From Oscillospiraceae bacterium (GTDB taxonomy: Bacteria; Bacillota; Clostridia; Oscillospirales; Oscillospiraceae), in contig JAHHSJ010000038.1 of the NCBI GenBank assembly GCA_020025295.1, positions 1-19,793 on the forward strand: 19,793 nucleotides of DNA. Reading direction: 5' to 3'. The notes under the pieces were generated by a model. The model searched no databases, had not been told where the DNA came from, and saw only the letters and a program-made list of their open reading frames with translations. The stretch's first letter is position 1, and the number at the start of each line of letters is the position of its first letter. The translations under genes and the position numbers were made by a program. This document shows, piece by piece, positions 12,916 through 19,793 of this stretch.

Positions 12916-12959
12916 ATGTGCGAGGTTTTGGGTGAAGCAGCACCCGAAACCTTGCACAT
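12916..12959 (+). promoter_or_regulatory. 18-bp hairpin in the yceD-rpmF spacer
   Basis: ATGTGCGAGGTTTTGGGT (12916-12933) pairs over all 18 positions, two of them G-U, with ACCCGAAACCTTGCACAT (12942-12959), leaving an 8-base loop. It is followed by GC-rich sequence and not T, so it should not terminate. The 191-base spacer also has a smaller hairpin around 12862-12882 (TAAGC-CCCC/GGGGCTTA with a bulged T) and a 7-bp TGTCTGC/GCAGACA pair near 13000. It could be an L32 leader structure, an RNA-processing site or a palindromic repeat. Confidence 0.6.
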
Positions 12960-13044
12960 CGCCCGCCGCGTAGGAATCCGCATTGTCATAGCTTGTCTGC
13001 CTTTCGGTTGACAGCAGACATTATTATAGGAGGTGTCCTAGAGT

Positions 13045-13236
13045 ATGGCAGTCCCGAAGACGAAAGTGTCCAAGGCTCGTCGCGATAAGAGACGCAGCAA
13101 TGTCTGGAAGCTGGAGAATCCCGGTGTCCTGACTTGCCCCAAGTGCGGTGCTCCCCGTCTCCCTCATCGTATTTGCACGTCCTGCTGGACCTACAACGGC
13201 CGCGATTACAGCAAGAATGCTGAGGCCGCTAAGTAA
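13045..13236 (+). CDS. rpmF: 50S ribosomal protein L32
   Basis: A 63-residue basic protein with the typical start MAVPKTKVSKARRDKRRSNV and two CxxC pairs, CPKCGAPRLPHRIC and CTSC, so this is the zinc-binding (C+) form. A near-perfect Shine-Dalgarno AGGAGGTG ends nine bases before the ATG. It is the second gene of the yceD-rpmF unit, with a 191-base structured spacer before it and a terminator after it. The C-terminal GRDYSKNAEAAK tail is normal in length. L32 is a structural protein of the large ribosomal subunit. Confidence 0.97.
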   Translation: MAVPKTKVSKARRDKRRSNVWKLENPGVLTCPKCGAPRLPHRICTSCWTYNGRDYSKNAEAAK

Positions 13237-13255
13237 TTTCAAATTACAGAGTAAC

Positions 13256-13295
13256 GAGCCTGTCCGCAAATGCGGCAGGCTCTTTACTTTTTTTT
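13256..13295 (+). terminator. intrinsic terminator of yceD-rpmF
   Basis: GAGCCTG/CAGGCTC (7 bp), one bulged T, then CCGC/GCGG with loop AAAT (13256-13282), followed by TTTACTTTTTTTT. Confidence 0.9.
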
Positions 13296-13311
13296 GAAAT
13301 TCGGGTAAAAT
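13283..13311 (+). promoter_or_regulatory. possible promoter of the DUF512-der-plsY-gpsA operon
   Basis: TTTACT (13283-13288), 17 bases, TAAAAT (13306-13311). The -35 lies in the T-tract of the rpmF terminator. It is 44 bases upstream of the DUF512 start and is the only reasonable match in the gap. Confidence 0.45.
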
Positions 13312-13354
13312 ACAGTGATATCATAAGCGTATTGTGCAGTTGGAGGACCTCAGC

Positions 13355-14728
13355 ATGAGCACAAAGATTAAGTCGGTGGATCCCCGTTCGCCTGCCAGTC
13401 GGGCAGGCGTCCATCCGGGAGAAACTCTGACGAAAGTCAATGGAAATCCCATTGTGGATGTTCTGGACTATAAATTTTATACCTATGACCCTAGGCTGGT
13501 GCTGACGCTGAAGACGGAAGAAGGCAAGGAGAGGCTGGTCAGAGTCCGCAAGAGAGAGGGCGAAGACCTGGGCCTTGAATTCGAGACCTATCTGATGGAT
13601 CACGCCCGTTCCTGCGCCAATAACTGCATTTTCTGTTTTGTGGATCAAATGCCCAAGGGAATGCGAAAGACCTTGTACTTCAAGGATGACGATGCCCGGT
13701 TGTCCTTCCTCTTGGGCAACTTTATCACGCTGACCAACCTCTCACCCCGAGAGATTCAGCGCATCATTGATCTGCGCATTTCTCCGGTCAATGTCTCCGT
13801 TCATACCACGGACCCGGAGCTTCGCTGCAAGATGCTGGGGCATCGCCGTGCCGGTGAATCCATTGATGTGATGCGTCGTCTGGCGGAAAACGGCATTCGT
13901 ATGAACTGCCAGATTGTTTCCTGCCCCGGCATCAACGACGGACCGGCTCTGCAGCGGACCATGGAGGACCTGCTGGAGATGCACCCCGGCGTTGAGGGTG
14001 TGTCTATCGTTCCGGTGGGCCTGACCAAGTTCCGGGAGGGCTTGTTCCCCCTCCGTGTCTACGACAAGGAGAGCGCCGGACAGGTCATCGATCAGGTGGA
14101 GGCCTTCGGGCGTAAGTGCCGGGAGGAATGTGGAAGCACCATCTTCTGGTGCTCCGATGAATTTTACCTGATTGCAGAGCGGGAGCTGCCGGACGAGGAC
14201 TTTTATGAAGGCTATCGCCAGCTTGAAAACGGCGTAGGAATGCTGCGCCTGCTGGAAAGCGAGTTCATGGCGGGACTGAAAACCGCGGATTTCCCGGAAT
14301 CGGTTCCCTCCTTCACTCTGGCAACCGGCGTGTCTGCCTATCCCATGCTCCGTTCCCTTGTGGAGCGGGCGAAGGAAGCCTATGGCGGCTTTGACGGTCA
14401 GGTGGTTCAGATCATCAACCACTTTTTCGGTGAAACGATCACCGTGGCCGGCCTTATCACCGGTACCGACCTCATTGACCAGCTGAAGGGCAAACCGCTG
14501 GGCGAGCGGCTGCTGCTGCCGGATTGTATGCTCCGCTACCATGAAAATGTCTTTTTGGACGATGTGACCATCGAAGAGGTGGAGCAGGCCCTCGGCGTGC
14601 CCATCACCTTTGTCGGCTCCGACGGAATGGAGCTGTGTGATGCGATCTTCGGCCTGAGCGGCGAGCGGAAGAGTTCCTGCCCCATGGAGGTGCAGGAGGA
14701 ATACCATACCTACAACCCCTCATACTAA
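13355..14728 (+). CDS. DUF512 protein with PDZ and radical-SAM-like domains
   Basis: A 457-residue protein. It has an N-terminal PDZ-like domain (residues 1-70: KSVDPRSPASRAGVHPGETL), then a radical-SAM core with the cluster motif CX3CX2C (C87, C91, C94; CANNCIFCFVDQ), then the DUF512 domain (about 240-440: VEGVSIVPVGLTKFREGLFP, a region with FWCSDEFYLIAERELP, DGQVVQIINHFFGETITVAG). Family members are widespread in Clostridia and typically lie next to der, as here; the reaction is not established. The start is ATG 13355, after TGGAGG eight bases upstream; an in-frame TTG at 13334 would precede that site. It is the first gene of the operon; der starts 18 bases after the stop. Confidence 0.92.
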   Translation: MSTKIKSVDPRSPASRAGVHPGETLTKVNGNPIVDVLDYKFYTYDPRLVLTLKTEEGKERLVRVRKREGEDLGLEFETYLMDHARSCANNCIFCFVDQMPKGMRKTLYFKDDDARLSFLLGNFITLTNLSPREIQRIIDLRISPVNVSVHTTDPELRCKMLGHRRAGESIDVMRRLAENGIRMNCQIVSCPGINDGPALQRTMEDLLEMHPGVEGVSIVPVGLTKFREGLFPLRVYDKESAGQVIDQVEAFGRKCREECGSTIFWCSDEFYLIAERELPDEDFYEGYRQLENGVGMLRLLESEFMAGLKTADFPESVPSFTLATGVSAYPMLRSLVERAKEAYGGFDGQVVQIINHFFGETITVAGLITGTDLIDQLKGKPLGERLLLPDCMLRYHENVFLDDVTIEEVEQALGVPITFVGSDGMELCDAIFGLSGERKSSCPMEVQEEYHTYNPSY

Positions 14729-14745
14729 AGGAAGTGAGTTTGAAT

Positions 14746-16077
14746 ATGGCAAAACCTGTTGTGGCCATTGTTGGCCGACCCAATGTGGGCAAGTCTATGC
14801 TGTTTAACCGTCTGGTGGGCCAGCGGCTCTCCATCGTGGAGGATACTCCCGGCGTGACCCGTGACCGTCTGTACGCTGAGTGCGAATGGGGCGGACGGAA
14901 GTTCACCGTGGTGGATACCGGCGGTATTGAACCCAATACCGACAGCGAGATTCTCCAGTTCATGCGCTCTCAGGCAGAACTGGCCATTCAGAACGCAACG
15001 GTGATCGTTCTGGTGTGCGATCTGCATACCGGCGTGACCGCAGCCGATCAGGATGTGGCCAATATGCTGCTGCGCTCCAAGAAGCCGGTGCTGCTGGCGG
15101 TCAATAAGGCCGACTCCACCGGACACCCCGACCCCATGATTTATGAATTCTATAATCTGGGCCTTGGCGATCCCATCCCTGTGTCTGCCGTCCACGGTCA
15201 TGGTACCGGCGACCTGCTGGAAGCCTGCCTGCAGTACTTCCCTTCGGAGGAAGAGGAGGAAATCGAGGATGATGTCATCAAGGTGGCTGTTATCGGCAAG
15301 CCCAACGCCGGCAAGTCTTCTCTGATCAACCGTATTTTGGGCGAAGAGCGTGTCATTGTCAGCAATGTGGCAGGTACGACTCGTGATGCGGTGGACTCCT
15401 ACTATGAAAATGAACACGGCAAGTACCTCTTTATTGATACCGCCGGTATGCGCAAGAAGTCCAAGGTCGTGGACAGCGTGGAGCGGTTCTCGGTGCTTCG
15501 TGCCACCATGGCCATCGAGCGTGCGGATGTCTGCCTGATTATGATTGACGCAAACGACGGCGTCACTGAGCAGGACACCAAGGTGGCAGGCCTTGCCCAT
15601 GAGGCAGGAAAGGCCTGCATCATCGTGGTGAATAAGTGGGACAGCGTGGAGAAGGATGACAAGACCATGGACAAGATGCGTGCGGAAATCCGTGCGGATT
15701 TGGCCTATATGACCTATGCACCGATCATCTTCATCTCCGCCCTGACTGGTCAGCGTGTTAACCGCATCTTTGACCTCATCAATTATGTAAATGATCAGGC
15801 CACCCTGCGGATCAAGACCGGCGTGCTGAACTCTCTGCTGGCCGATGCCACCACCCGTGTTCAGCCTCCTACGGATAAGGGCCGCCGCCTGAAGATTTAC
15901 TATATGACTCAGATCGGCGTCAAGCCCCCGCACTTTGTGATTTTCTGCAACGATTCCCGTCTGTTCCATTTCTCCTATCAGCGGTATCTGGAAAACCAGA
16001 TCCGCAGCACCTTCGGCATGGAGGGTACGCCGGTGCGGCTGACCATCCGTCAGAAGGGCGAGAAGGAGGATGAGTAA
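14746..16077 (+). CDS. der: ribosome-assembly GTPase Der (EngA)
   Basis: A 443-residue GTPase with two tandem G domains, unique to Der. G domain 1: GRPNVGKS (10-17), DTPGVTRDR and DTGGIEP. G domain 2: GKPNAGKSSLINR near 184-196, VAGTTRDAVD, DTAGMRKKSK and NKWD. A C-terminal KH-like domain follows (about 350-443: RIFDLINYVN, GVKPPHFVIFCND). Der is essential for 50S subunit maturation. One deviation: G1 of the first domain reads GKSMLFNR where GKSTLFNR is usual, with Met after the Ser. The start is ATG 14746 after AAGGAAGTGAG; the in-frame GTG at 14734 lies within that site. PlsY begins two bases after the stop. Confidence 0.95.
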   Translation: MAKPVVAIVGRPNVGKSMLFNRLVGQRLSIVEDTPGVTRDRLYAECEWGGRKFTVVDTGGIEPNTDSEILQFMRSQAELAIQNATVIVLVCDLHTGVTAADQDVANMLLRSKKPVLLAVNKADSTGHPDPMIYEFYNLGLGDPIPVSAVHGHGTGDLLEACLQYFPSEEEEEIEDDVIKVAVIGKPNAGKSSLINRILGEERVIVSNVAGTTRDAVDSYYENEHGKYLFIDTAGMRKKSKVVDSVERFSVLRATMAIERADVCLIMIDANDGVTEQDTKVAGLAHEAGKACIIVVNKWDSVEKDDKTMDKMRAEIRADLAYMTYAPIIFISALTGQRVNRIFDLINYVNDQATLRIKTGVLNSLLADATTRVQPPTDKGRRLKIYYMTQIGVKPPHFVIFCNDSRLFHFSYQRYLENQIRSTFGMEGTPVRLTIRQKGEKEDE

Positions 16078-16079
16078 CC

Positions 16080-16724
16080 ATGTTGGGTAAGGCTGCACTT
16101 CTTTTGGTGCTGACCGTGGCAGCAAGCTATCTGCTGGGCTGCTTCAACGGCGCACTGTTGATTTCGAAGTATATTTTCCACGATGACATCCGTGCGCACG
16201 GCAGCGGCAATGCGGGACTGACGAACTTTTATCGTGTGTTTGGCGGCGGATTGACGGCGGTAGTCATTCTCTGTGATGCACTGAAGGCGATCATCTCCGT
16301 CCTGATTGGCGGCTGGCTGCTGGGTGATATTCTGGGCTGGGGTGTTCTGGGCGAGTACATCGCCGGACTCAGCTGCATGCTGGGCCATATGTACCCCTGT
16401 ATGTTCCAGTTCAAGGGCGGCAAGGGCGTTTTGTCCGAGGTTGCCATGGTTTTGATGATTGATTGGCGCATGGGCCTTGCCTGGCTTGGCGTATTTCTGG
16501 TGACGGTGCTTCTGACCCGTATGGTTTCCTTGGGTTCTCTGCTGGGCTGTGTCACCTTCATGATCGGCACCGCAGTGCTGTATCATAATCCAGTTGTGAT
16601 TTTCTTCGGCCTTGTGATCGGCGGCTTGGTGATTTGGCGTCACCGTGCCAATGTGGTCCGCATCATCAAGGGTGAGGAGAATAAGTTTTCCTTCCATAAG
16701 AAAGGCGATAAGAAGGAGGGTTAA
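16080..16724 (+). CDS. plsY: acyl-phosphate:glycerol-3-phosphate acyltransferase PlsY
   Basis: PlsY is the membrane enzyme that transfers the acyl group from acyl-phosphate to sn-glycerol-3-phosphate, the first step of phospholipid synthesis. The 214-residue protein has about five hydrophobic spans and all three family motifs: HGSGNAGLTNFYRVFG (40-55), GHMYPCMFQFKGGKGV near 101-116, and the C-terminal GEENKFSF. It has a highly basic C-terminus (HKKGDKKEG). The ribosome binding site AAGGAGG is inside the end of der. The next gene, gpsA, supplies its glycerol-3-phosphate substrate, so the pair is functionally linked. PlsX, which makes acyl-phosphate, is not in the window. Confidence 0.95.
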   Translation: MLGKAALLLVLTVAASYLLGCFNGALLISKYIFHDDIRAHGSGNAGLTNFYRVFGGGLTAVVILCDALKAIISVLIGGWLLGDILGWGVLGEYIAGLSCMLGHMYPCMFQFKGGKGVLSEVAMVLMIDWRMGLAWLGVFLVTVLLTRMVSLGSLLGCVTFMIGTAVLYHNPVVIFFGLVIGGLVIWRHRANVVRIIKGEENKFSFHKKGDKKEG

Positions 16725-16726
16725 TC

Positions 16727-17728
16727 GTGAAAGTCTGTGTGTTAGGCAGCGGTGGCTGGGGTACGGCTCTGGCCTTGAACCTGTTGGAGAACGGTCATGA
16801 TGTGACCTTGTGGTCCTATCAGCAGGAAGAGTGTGAAGTCATGCAGAAACAGCATGAAAATCCCATGCTCAAGGGAGTCAAGCTGCCGGCAGAACTGAAA
16901 CTCACTTGGGATATCCGTGCGGCAGCGGATTGCGGCGCCGTGGTCTTGGCAACTCCTTCGTTTGCAGTTCGTAATACCGCAAAGAACCTGAACCCAATCC
17001 TCCGGGATGGCACGGTACTGATCAGCGTGTCCAAGGGCATTGAGTCCGGCACCTCCAAGCGTCTGACTCAGGCCATCGAGGAGGAAACCGGCGGACGCTG
17101 TCCTGTTGTGGCGCTGTGCGGTCCGACGCACGCGGAAGAGGTGGGACGGAGAATCCCCAGCGCTATAGTGGCGGCTTCCGTCAACCGTGAGGCTGCGGAG
17201 CTGACCCAGACCCTCTTTATGAACGAGCATTTGCGTGTCTATACCTCCGACGATGTGGTGGGTGCGGAGCTGGGCGCAGCATTGAAGAATGTCATTGCCC
17301 TGTGTGCCGGTATCTGCGACGGAATGGGCTTTGGTGATAATACCAGAGCCATGCTGATGACCCGTGGCCTGACGGAAATCGCCCGTCTGGGTGTTGCCAT
17401 GGGCGGCAAGCAGGCCACCTTCGCCGGACTGACCGGCGTGGGCGATCTGATTGTCACCTGCACCAGTATGCACTCTCGTAACCATCGTGCCGGCATCCTG
17501 ATCGGTAAGGGTGTGGAGCCGCAGGAAGCGGTGAAGCAGATCGGTGCCGTGGTGGAAGGCTTCTATGCCGCCCAGTCGGCAAGAGAGCTGGCCCATAAGC
17601 GGGGCGTGGAAATGCCCATTACTGAGGCCGCCTATGCGGTGCTCTATGAGGGCCTGCCCACCAGAGAAGCCCTGATGTGCCTGATGACGCGCGATAAGAA
17701 GCGTGAGACGGAAGACGCTTGGGTCTGA
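16727..17728 (+). CDS. gpsA: NAD(P)-dependent glycerol-3-phosphate dehydrogenase
   Basis: GpsA reduces dihydroxyacetone phosphate to sn-glycerol-3-phosphate for phospholipid synthesis. It is a 333-residue cytoplasmic protein of normal length with the dinucleotide-binding loop GSGGWGTA (7-14), VLATPSFAVR, ISVSKGIE, CGPTHAEEV (usually GPSHAEEV), the catalytic region GAALKNVIALCAGICDGMGF with GDNTRA, and GLTGVGDLIVTCTS. Start GTG 16727 is two bases after the plsY stop, with AAGGAGGG six bases upstream. It is the last gene of the operon and is followed by a strong terminator. Confidence 0.96.
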   Translation: MKVCVLGSGGWGTALALNLLENGHDVTLWSYQQEECEVMQKQHENPMLKGVKLPAELKLTWDIRAAADCGAVVLATPSFAVRNTAKNLNPILRDGTVLISVSKGIESGTSKRLTQAIEEETGGRCPVVALCGPTHAEEVGRRIPSAIVAASVNREAAELTQTLFMNEHLRVYTSDDVVGAELGAALKNVIALCAGICDGMGFGDNTRAMLMTRGLTEIARLGVAMGGKQATFAGLTGVGDLIVTCTSMHSRNHRAGILIGKGVEPQEAVKQIGAVVEGFYAAQSARELAHKRGVEMPITEAAYAVLYEGLPTREALMCLMTRDKKRETEDAWV

Positions 17729-17740
17729 TGTCGTGTAACC

Positions 17741-17771
17741 AAAGGCTTGCGGAACTTCCGCAAGCCTTTTT
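17741..17771 (+). terminator. intrinsic terminator of the der-plsY-gpsA operon
   Basis: AAAGGCTTGCGGAA (17741-17754) and TTCCGCAAGCCTTT (17756-17769) are exact reverse complements around one base (functional loop AACTT), with TTTTT at the 3' end. Confidence 0.92.
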
Positions 17772-17802
17772 GCTATTGCCGAAAGCGGCAGGGAGGAACC
17801 AT

Positions 17803-17826
17803 ATGGGTATTCTGAATTTGAAGTAA
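17803..17826 (+). other. 7-codon ORF with strong ribosome binding site (possible leader peptide)
   Basis: ATG to TAA encodes MGILNLK. GGGAGGAA lies five to six bases before the ATG, as good a Shine-Dalgarno as those of the real genes here. The ORF ends 39 bases before the GNAT start. It could be a translated leader, the remains of a gene, or chance. No codon bias argument is possible at this length. Confidence 0.3.
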
Positions 17827-17865
17827 GCCTTCTGTTTGAACAAAATCAAATAGAGAGGTGTCATT

Positions 17866-18273
17866 ATGAAGCTTGTCATTCAAGAATACAAAACCTACCG
17901 TGAAGAAGAGATTCTGCCCCTGTACAAAAGCGTGGGCTGGTCCTCCTACTATGAGTGCCCGGAGATGCTGAAGCGTGCTTATGCTGCGTCCTATTGCATT
18001 CTGGCGGCGTACGAGGACAACCGTCTGGTGGGCGTCATCCGTGCCGTGGGGGACGGAGCCTCCGTGGTGTTCGTGCAGGACCTTCTGGTGCTTCCGGAGT
18101 ACCAGAGAAAGGGCATCGGAACCAAGCTGATGCAGGAGCTGCTCCGCCGCTGTGAGGGAGTCTACCAGTTCCATCTGATGACCGACGATCAGCCCAAAAC
18201 CGTGCAGTTTTACCGCTCGGTGGGTCTGACCGAGGCGGATGCGCTGGGTGTGAAAACCTTCACGAAGCTGTAA
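17866..18273 (+). CDS. GNAT-family N-acetyltransferase
   Basis: A 135-residue single-domain GNAT protein. Core features are the beta strands around YCILAAYEDNRLVGVIRAVG, the acetyl-CoA loop VLPEYQRKGIGTKLMQELL (Q/RxxGxG/A as QRKGIG) and the C-terminal FYRSVGLTEAD with the usual Phe-Tyr. It is closest in pattern to small GNATs of Firmicutes, whose substrates are unknown; none is assigned here. AGAGGTG lies about six bases before the ATG. It is followed by its own terminator. No clear promoter is seen between the gpsA terminator and this gene, so either a weak promoter or read-through is used. Confidence 0.9.
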   Translation: MKLVIQEYKTYREEEILPLYKSVGWSSYYECPEMLKRAYAASYCILAAYEDNRLVGVIRAVGDGASVVFVQDLLVLPEYQRKGIGTKLMQELLRRCEGVYQFHLMTDDQPKTVQFYRSVGLTEADALGVKTFTKL

Positions 18274-18282
18274 CAAACGAAG

Positions 18283-18318
18283 AAACGACGGTATCGCCGG
18301 GAGCGATACCGTCGTTTT
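18283..18318. terminator. terminator after the GNAT gene
   Basis: A perfect 15-bp stem, AAACGACGGTATCGC (18283-18297) with GCGATACCGTCGTTT (18303-18317), has loop CGGGA and ends in TTTT on the plus strand. On the minus strand TTTCTTCGTTTG follows, so it may also serve the convergent membrane-protein gene. Confidence 0.92.
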
Positions 18319-18337
18319 GTGCATAAAATGGGCTGTT

Positions 18338-18592
18338 TTACAAAATTGTGGTCACCACAAGCACCACCACAGCCACCAAAGAGAACTTGATCAGCCGAGC
18401 TGTGTCCGCCTTCAGCCCCAGCTTGTCGAGGCCCCAGTCCAGCAGAAAATCTACGGGAACGCAGAGAGCAAACAGCAGAAGCAGCAGCCAGGCGGTGTTG
18501 TTGGACACAAACCAGCCCAGTTTTGTTCCAGCAAAGCAAAAAGCCGCCAAAACCACGAATGTGATGAGAATACCTTGTATGCGTTTTTTCAT
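18338..18592 (-). CDS. small three-span membrane protein, unknown function
   Basis: An 84-residue hydrophobic protein: basic start MKKRIQG, span 1 about residues 8-27, span 2 about 34-51 (AWLLLLLFALCVPVDFLLDW), a short amphipathic loop with LDKLGLKADTARLIK, and span 3 about 68-84 at the very C-terminus (LVAVVVLVVTTIL). AGAAGG lies about nine bases before the ATG. No family is recognised. The ORF has a normal start, hydrophobic periodicity and its own space between two terminators, which support a real gene. No partner gene is adjacent on the same strand within an operon distance; the terminator at 18683-18739 separates it from the gene at 18750. Confidence 0.75.
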   Translation of the reverse strand: MKKRIQGILITFVVLAAFCFAGTKLGWFVSNNTAWLLLLLFALCVPVDFLLDWGLDKLGLKADTARLIKFSLVAVVVLVVTTIL

Positions 18593-18682
18593 TGTGCAGA
18601 CCTTCTTGGTGTAAGATTTGATTGATTGAAAAGGGAACCGTTATAGACCGGATGATACCATGAAATCCGGTTTAAAACAATT

Positions 18683-18739
18683 CTTTGTGGAAACAAAGAG
18701 AGCAGCGGTCCGGAGTCAATCTGCTTTAGACCGCTGCTC
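18683..18739 (-). terminator. terminator downstream of the gene at 18750-19793
   Basis: An 11-bp perfect stem, GAGCAGCGGTC (18700-18710) with GACCGCTGCTC (18729-18739), with an 18-base loop, lies 11 bases past the stop. On the minus strand it is followed by TCTTTGTTTCC and a second small stem (CTTTGT/ACAAAG, 18683-18698). On the plus strand ATTTTTTTATT follows, a better T-tail, so it can work in both directions. Confidence 0.75.
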
Positions 18740-18749
18740 ATTTTTTTAT

Positions 18750-19793
18750 TCAGGACAGCTCCGAGGGCTGAGCATAGTGGTACGCAAAGCACAGCTCTTC
18801 TTCCGGCTGGATAAAGGACTTGTCGCCGGTGGCGTTGTACTCCCAGAGCACCACTTCCAGTACATCCTTCTGGTTGGGAGCAACGCACCAAGAGTAAATC
18901 AGCATACCATCGTAGAGCAGATCGTTTTCCGCAGTTTGGAACCGAAGTACCCGGTACTGAATCTGTTTGTCGTCGATGAGCAGGCTGTTGACCTTGGAGC
19001 TGGAGAGATTGCCGTAGGAGCCTTCCTCCCGAAGCAGCTGAGGCAGATCCTTCGTGTAAGCGGCGGCGTCATCGGGAGAAAAATCTTCCCAGAGGTTGTA
19101 TTCAATCAGCTCAAAATCCTCTTCGGAGTAGAAGTAATAGAAGCTGACGCCGGAATCCGACACCGTTTCAGGAGCCATGTATTCCGGGGTGTAAATCTGA
19201 TAACCGCAGGTGTGGTTGGGAGTCGAGATGGAGTAGGAATCCATGCCTTCCGGCAGTGGGAGAACCGATTCCTGCGGAGAATCGGACTCCGCAGCAGATT
19301 CACCCTCCAGAGCCAGCTGGCGGAAGCCGTCGGGAACCGAAATGTTCACCGGATGACCGTAGTGGCGGTACAGAATCTCAAAACTCAGTTCGGACAAGGT
19401 GTATTTCGTGCCGTCCGGGAGGGTAAACGAGCTGTTTTTCTCTCCGTCCGGTTGGTAAGTAAGCACCAGCTTCACCGGAAGAGAAGTTTCTTTGTCGGTG
19501 GCAAGCCGAACCTCTACGGGAATGTCCTCCAGAGAAAAAGAGGTGTGCGTTCCGTGAATATAGATGGGAAGCTCCGGCCCGATGGCCAGTTCTGTGCCCA
19601 CATAGACATCGCAGAGCGTGCCCTGCACCAACTCCGATTCCTCCAGCAGTTGGTATTTGTCATCCAAATGCAAGGACAGGGGCAGTCGTACCAGAGAGCC
19701 AAGTCCGGTGTCGGCTTCGGTGACGGAATAATGGGAGCCGAATCTGGAATAGGATTGCTCGTACTGAGGATCGTAGTAGCTCTCCATCTCTGT
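18750..19793 (-). CDS. unrecognised, probably extracytoplasmic protein, C-terminal 347 residues
   Basis: The frame stays open to the window edge, so the N-terminus is missing; ATG 19787 is in frame but has no visible ribosome binding site and is probably internal. The visible part is acidic, rich in Tyr, Ser, Glu and Asp, without hydrophobic spans. Residues 1-160 (counting from the edge) look beta-rich (LVRLPLSLHLDDKYQLLEES, VRLATDKETSLPVKLVLTYQ) and end with YGHPVNISVPDGF, a pattern seen at the end of LppX/DUF6612-like lipoprotein domains. A Ser/Glu/Pro linker (AAESDSPQES) follows, then a second beta-rich domain to the C-terminus. A lipoprotein is plausible, but its signal would lie outside the window. 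No family is confidently assigned. Confidence 0.7.
   Translation of the reverse strand, partial: TEMESYYDPQYEQSYSRFGSHYSVTEADTGLGSLVRLPLSLHLDDKYQLLEESELVQGTLCDVYVGTELAIGPELPIYIHGTHTSFSLEDIPVEVRLATDKETSLPVKLVLTYQPDGEKNSSFTLPDGTKYTLSELSFEILYRHYGHPVNISVPDGFRQLALEGESAAESDSPQESVLPLPEGMDSYSISTPNHTCGYQIYTPEYMAPETVSDSGVSFYYFYSEEDFELIEYNLWEDFSPDDAAAYTKDLPQLLREEGSYGNLSSSKVNSLLIDDKQIQYRVLRFQTAENDLLYDGMLIYSWCVAPNQKDVLEVVLWEYNATGDKSFIQPEEELCFAYHYAQPSELS

Noticed and set aside
12916..12959. The yceD-rpmF hairpin as a terminator
   Set aside because: No T-tract follows on the plus strand, and ending transcription here would cut off rpmF, which has no obvious promoter of its own.
14725..16125. Minus-strand open frame of 466 codons opposite der
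   Set aside because: The sense strand is der with both G domains; the antisense frame has no family pattern and no initiation signals.
1..19793. CRISPR array, rRNA, tRNA, integrase or prophage genes
   Set aside because: No regularly spaced repeats, no rRNA or tRNA-like sequence and no recombinase or phage structural motifs were seen on either strand.

Overview
The window looks like chromosome of a mid-to-high GC member of the Clostridia, most likely Oscillospirales (Ruminococcaceae/Oscillospiraceae) of the gut. This rests on housekeeping gene order and on the kinds of accessory genes present (TnpV, a gut-clostridial zinc-ribbon tail, a short HipA kinase); the genus cannot be read from the sequence. 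Most of the window is conserved core genome. There is no rRNA, tRNA or CRISPR array.

Layout: (1) 1-3225: recJ (5' part, minus strand) diverges from tex (plus strand) across a 450-base gap that holds a recJ promoter and a structured tex leader. (2) 3226-5768: greA (minus) diverges from a tightly coupled plus-strand operon: NUDIX hydrolase, RluA-type pseudouridine synthase, YhbQ-like GIY-YIG protein and a 29-residue membrane peptide not previously called. All junctions overlap by 1 or 4 bases, and a strong terminator follows. (3) 5769-9205: accessory islet. It contains a perfect 12-bp inverted repeat, a decayed surface-protein tail with one nonsense codon and frameshifts, an intact TnpV-type gene, a small membrane-protein gene broken by a single TGA, a HigA-like antitoxin cut off inside its HTH, and an apparently intact XRE-HipA kinase pair whose promoter carries a palindromic operator exactly in its spacer. 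(4) 9206-12150: an ABC-F ATPase of Uup type that appears to lack much of the usual arm region, convergent with a second RluA-family synthase. (5) 12200-13295: yceD (DUF177) and rpmF (ribosomal protein L32), driven by two tandem promoters, one a perfect consensus, with an 18-bp hairpin between the two genes. (6) 13283-17771: DUF512 radical-SAM protein, der (ribosome-assembly GTPase), plsY and gpsA in one operon; gpsA makes the glycerol-3-phosphate that PlsY acylates. (7) 17772-19793: a GNAT acetyltransferase preceded by a 7-codon ORF with a strong ribosome binding site, a small three-helix membrane protein, and the C-terminal part of an unrecognised, probably extracytoplasmic protein.

The core genes centre on RNA and ribosome quality (tex, greA, two pseudouridine synthases, ABC-F, yceD, rpmF, der) and phospholipid synthesis (plsY, gpsA). 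The most interesting region is the islet: one live-looking kinase toxin-antitoxin module among remnants of at least three other accessory genes.
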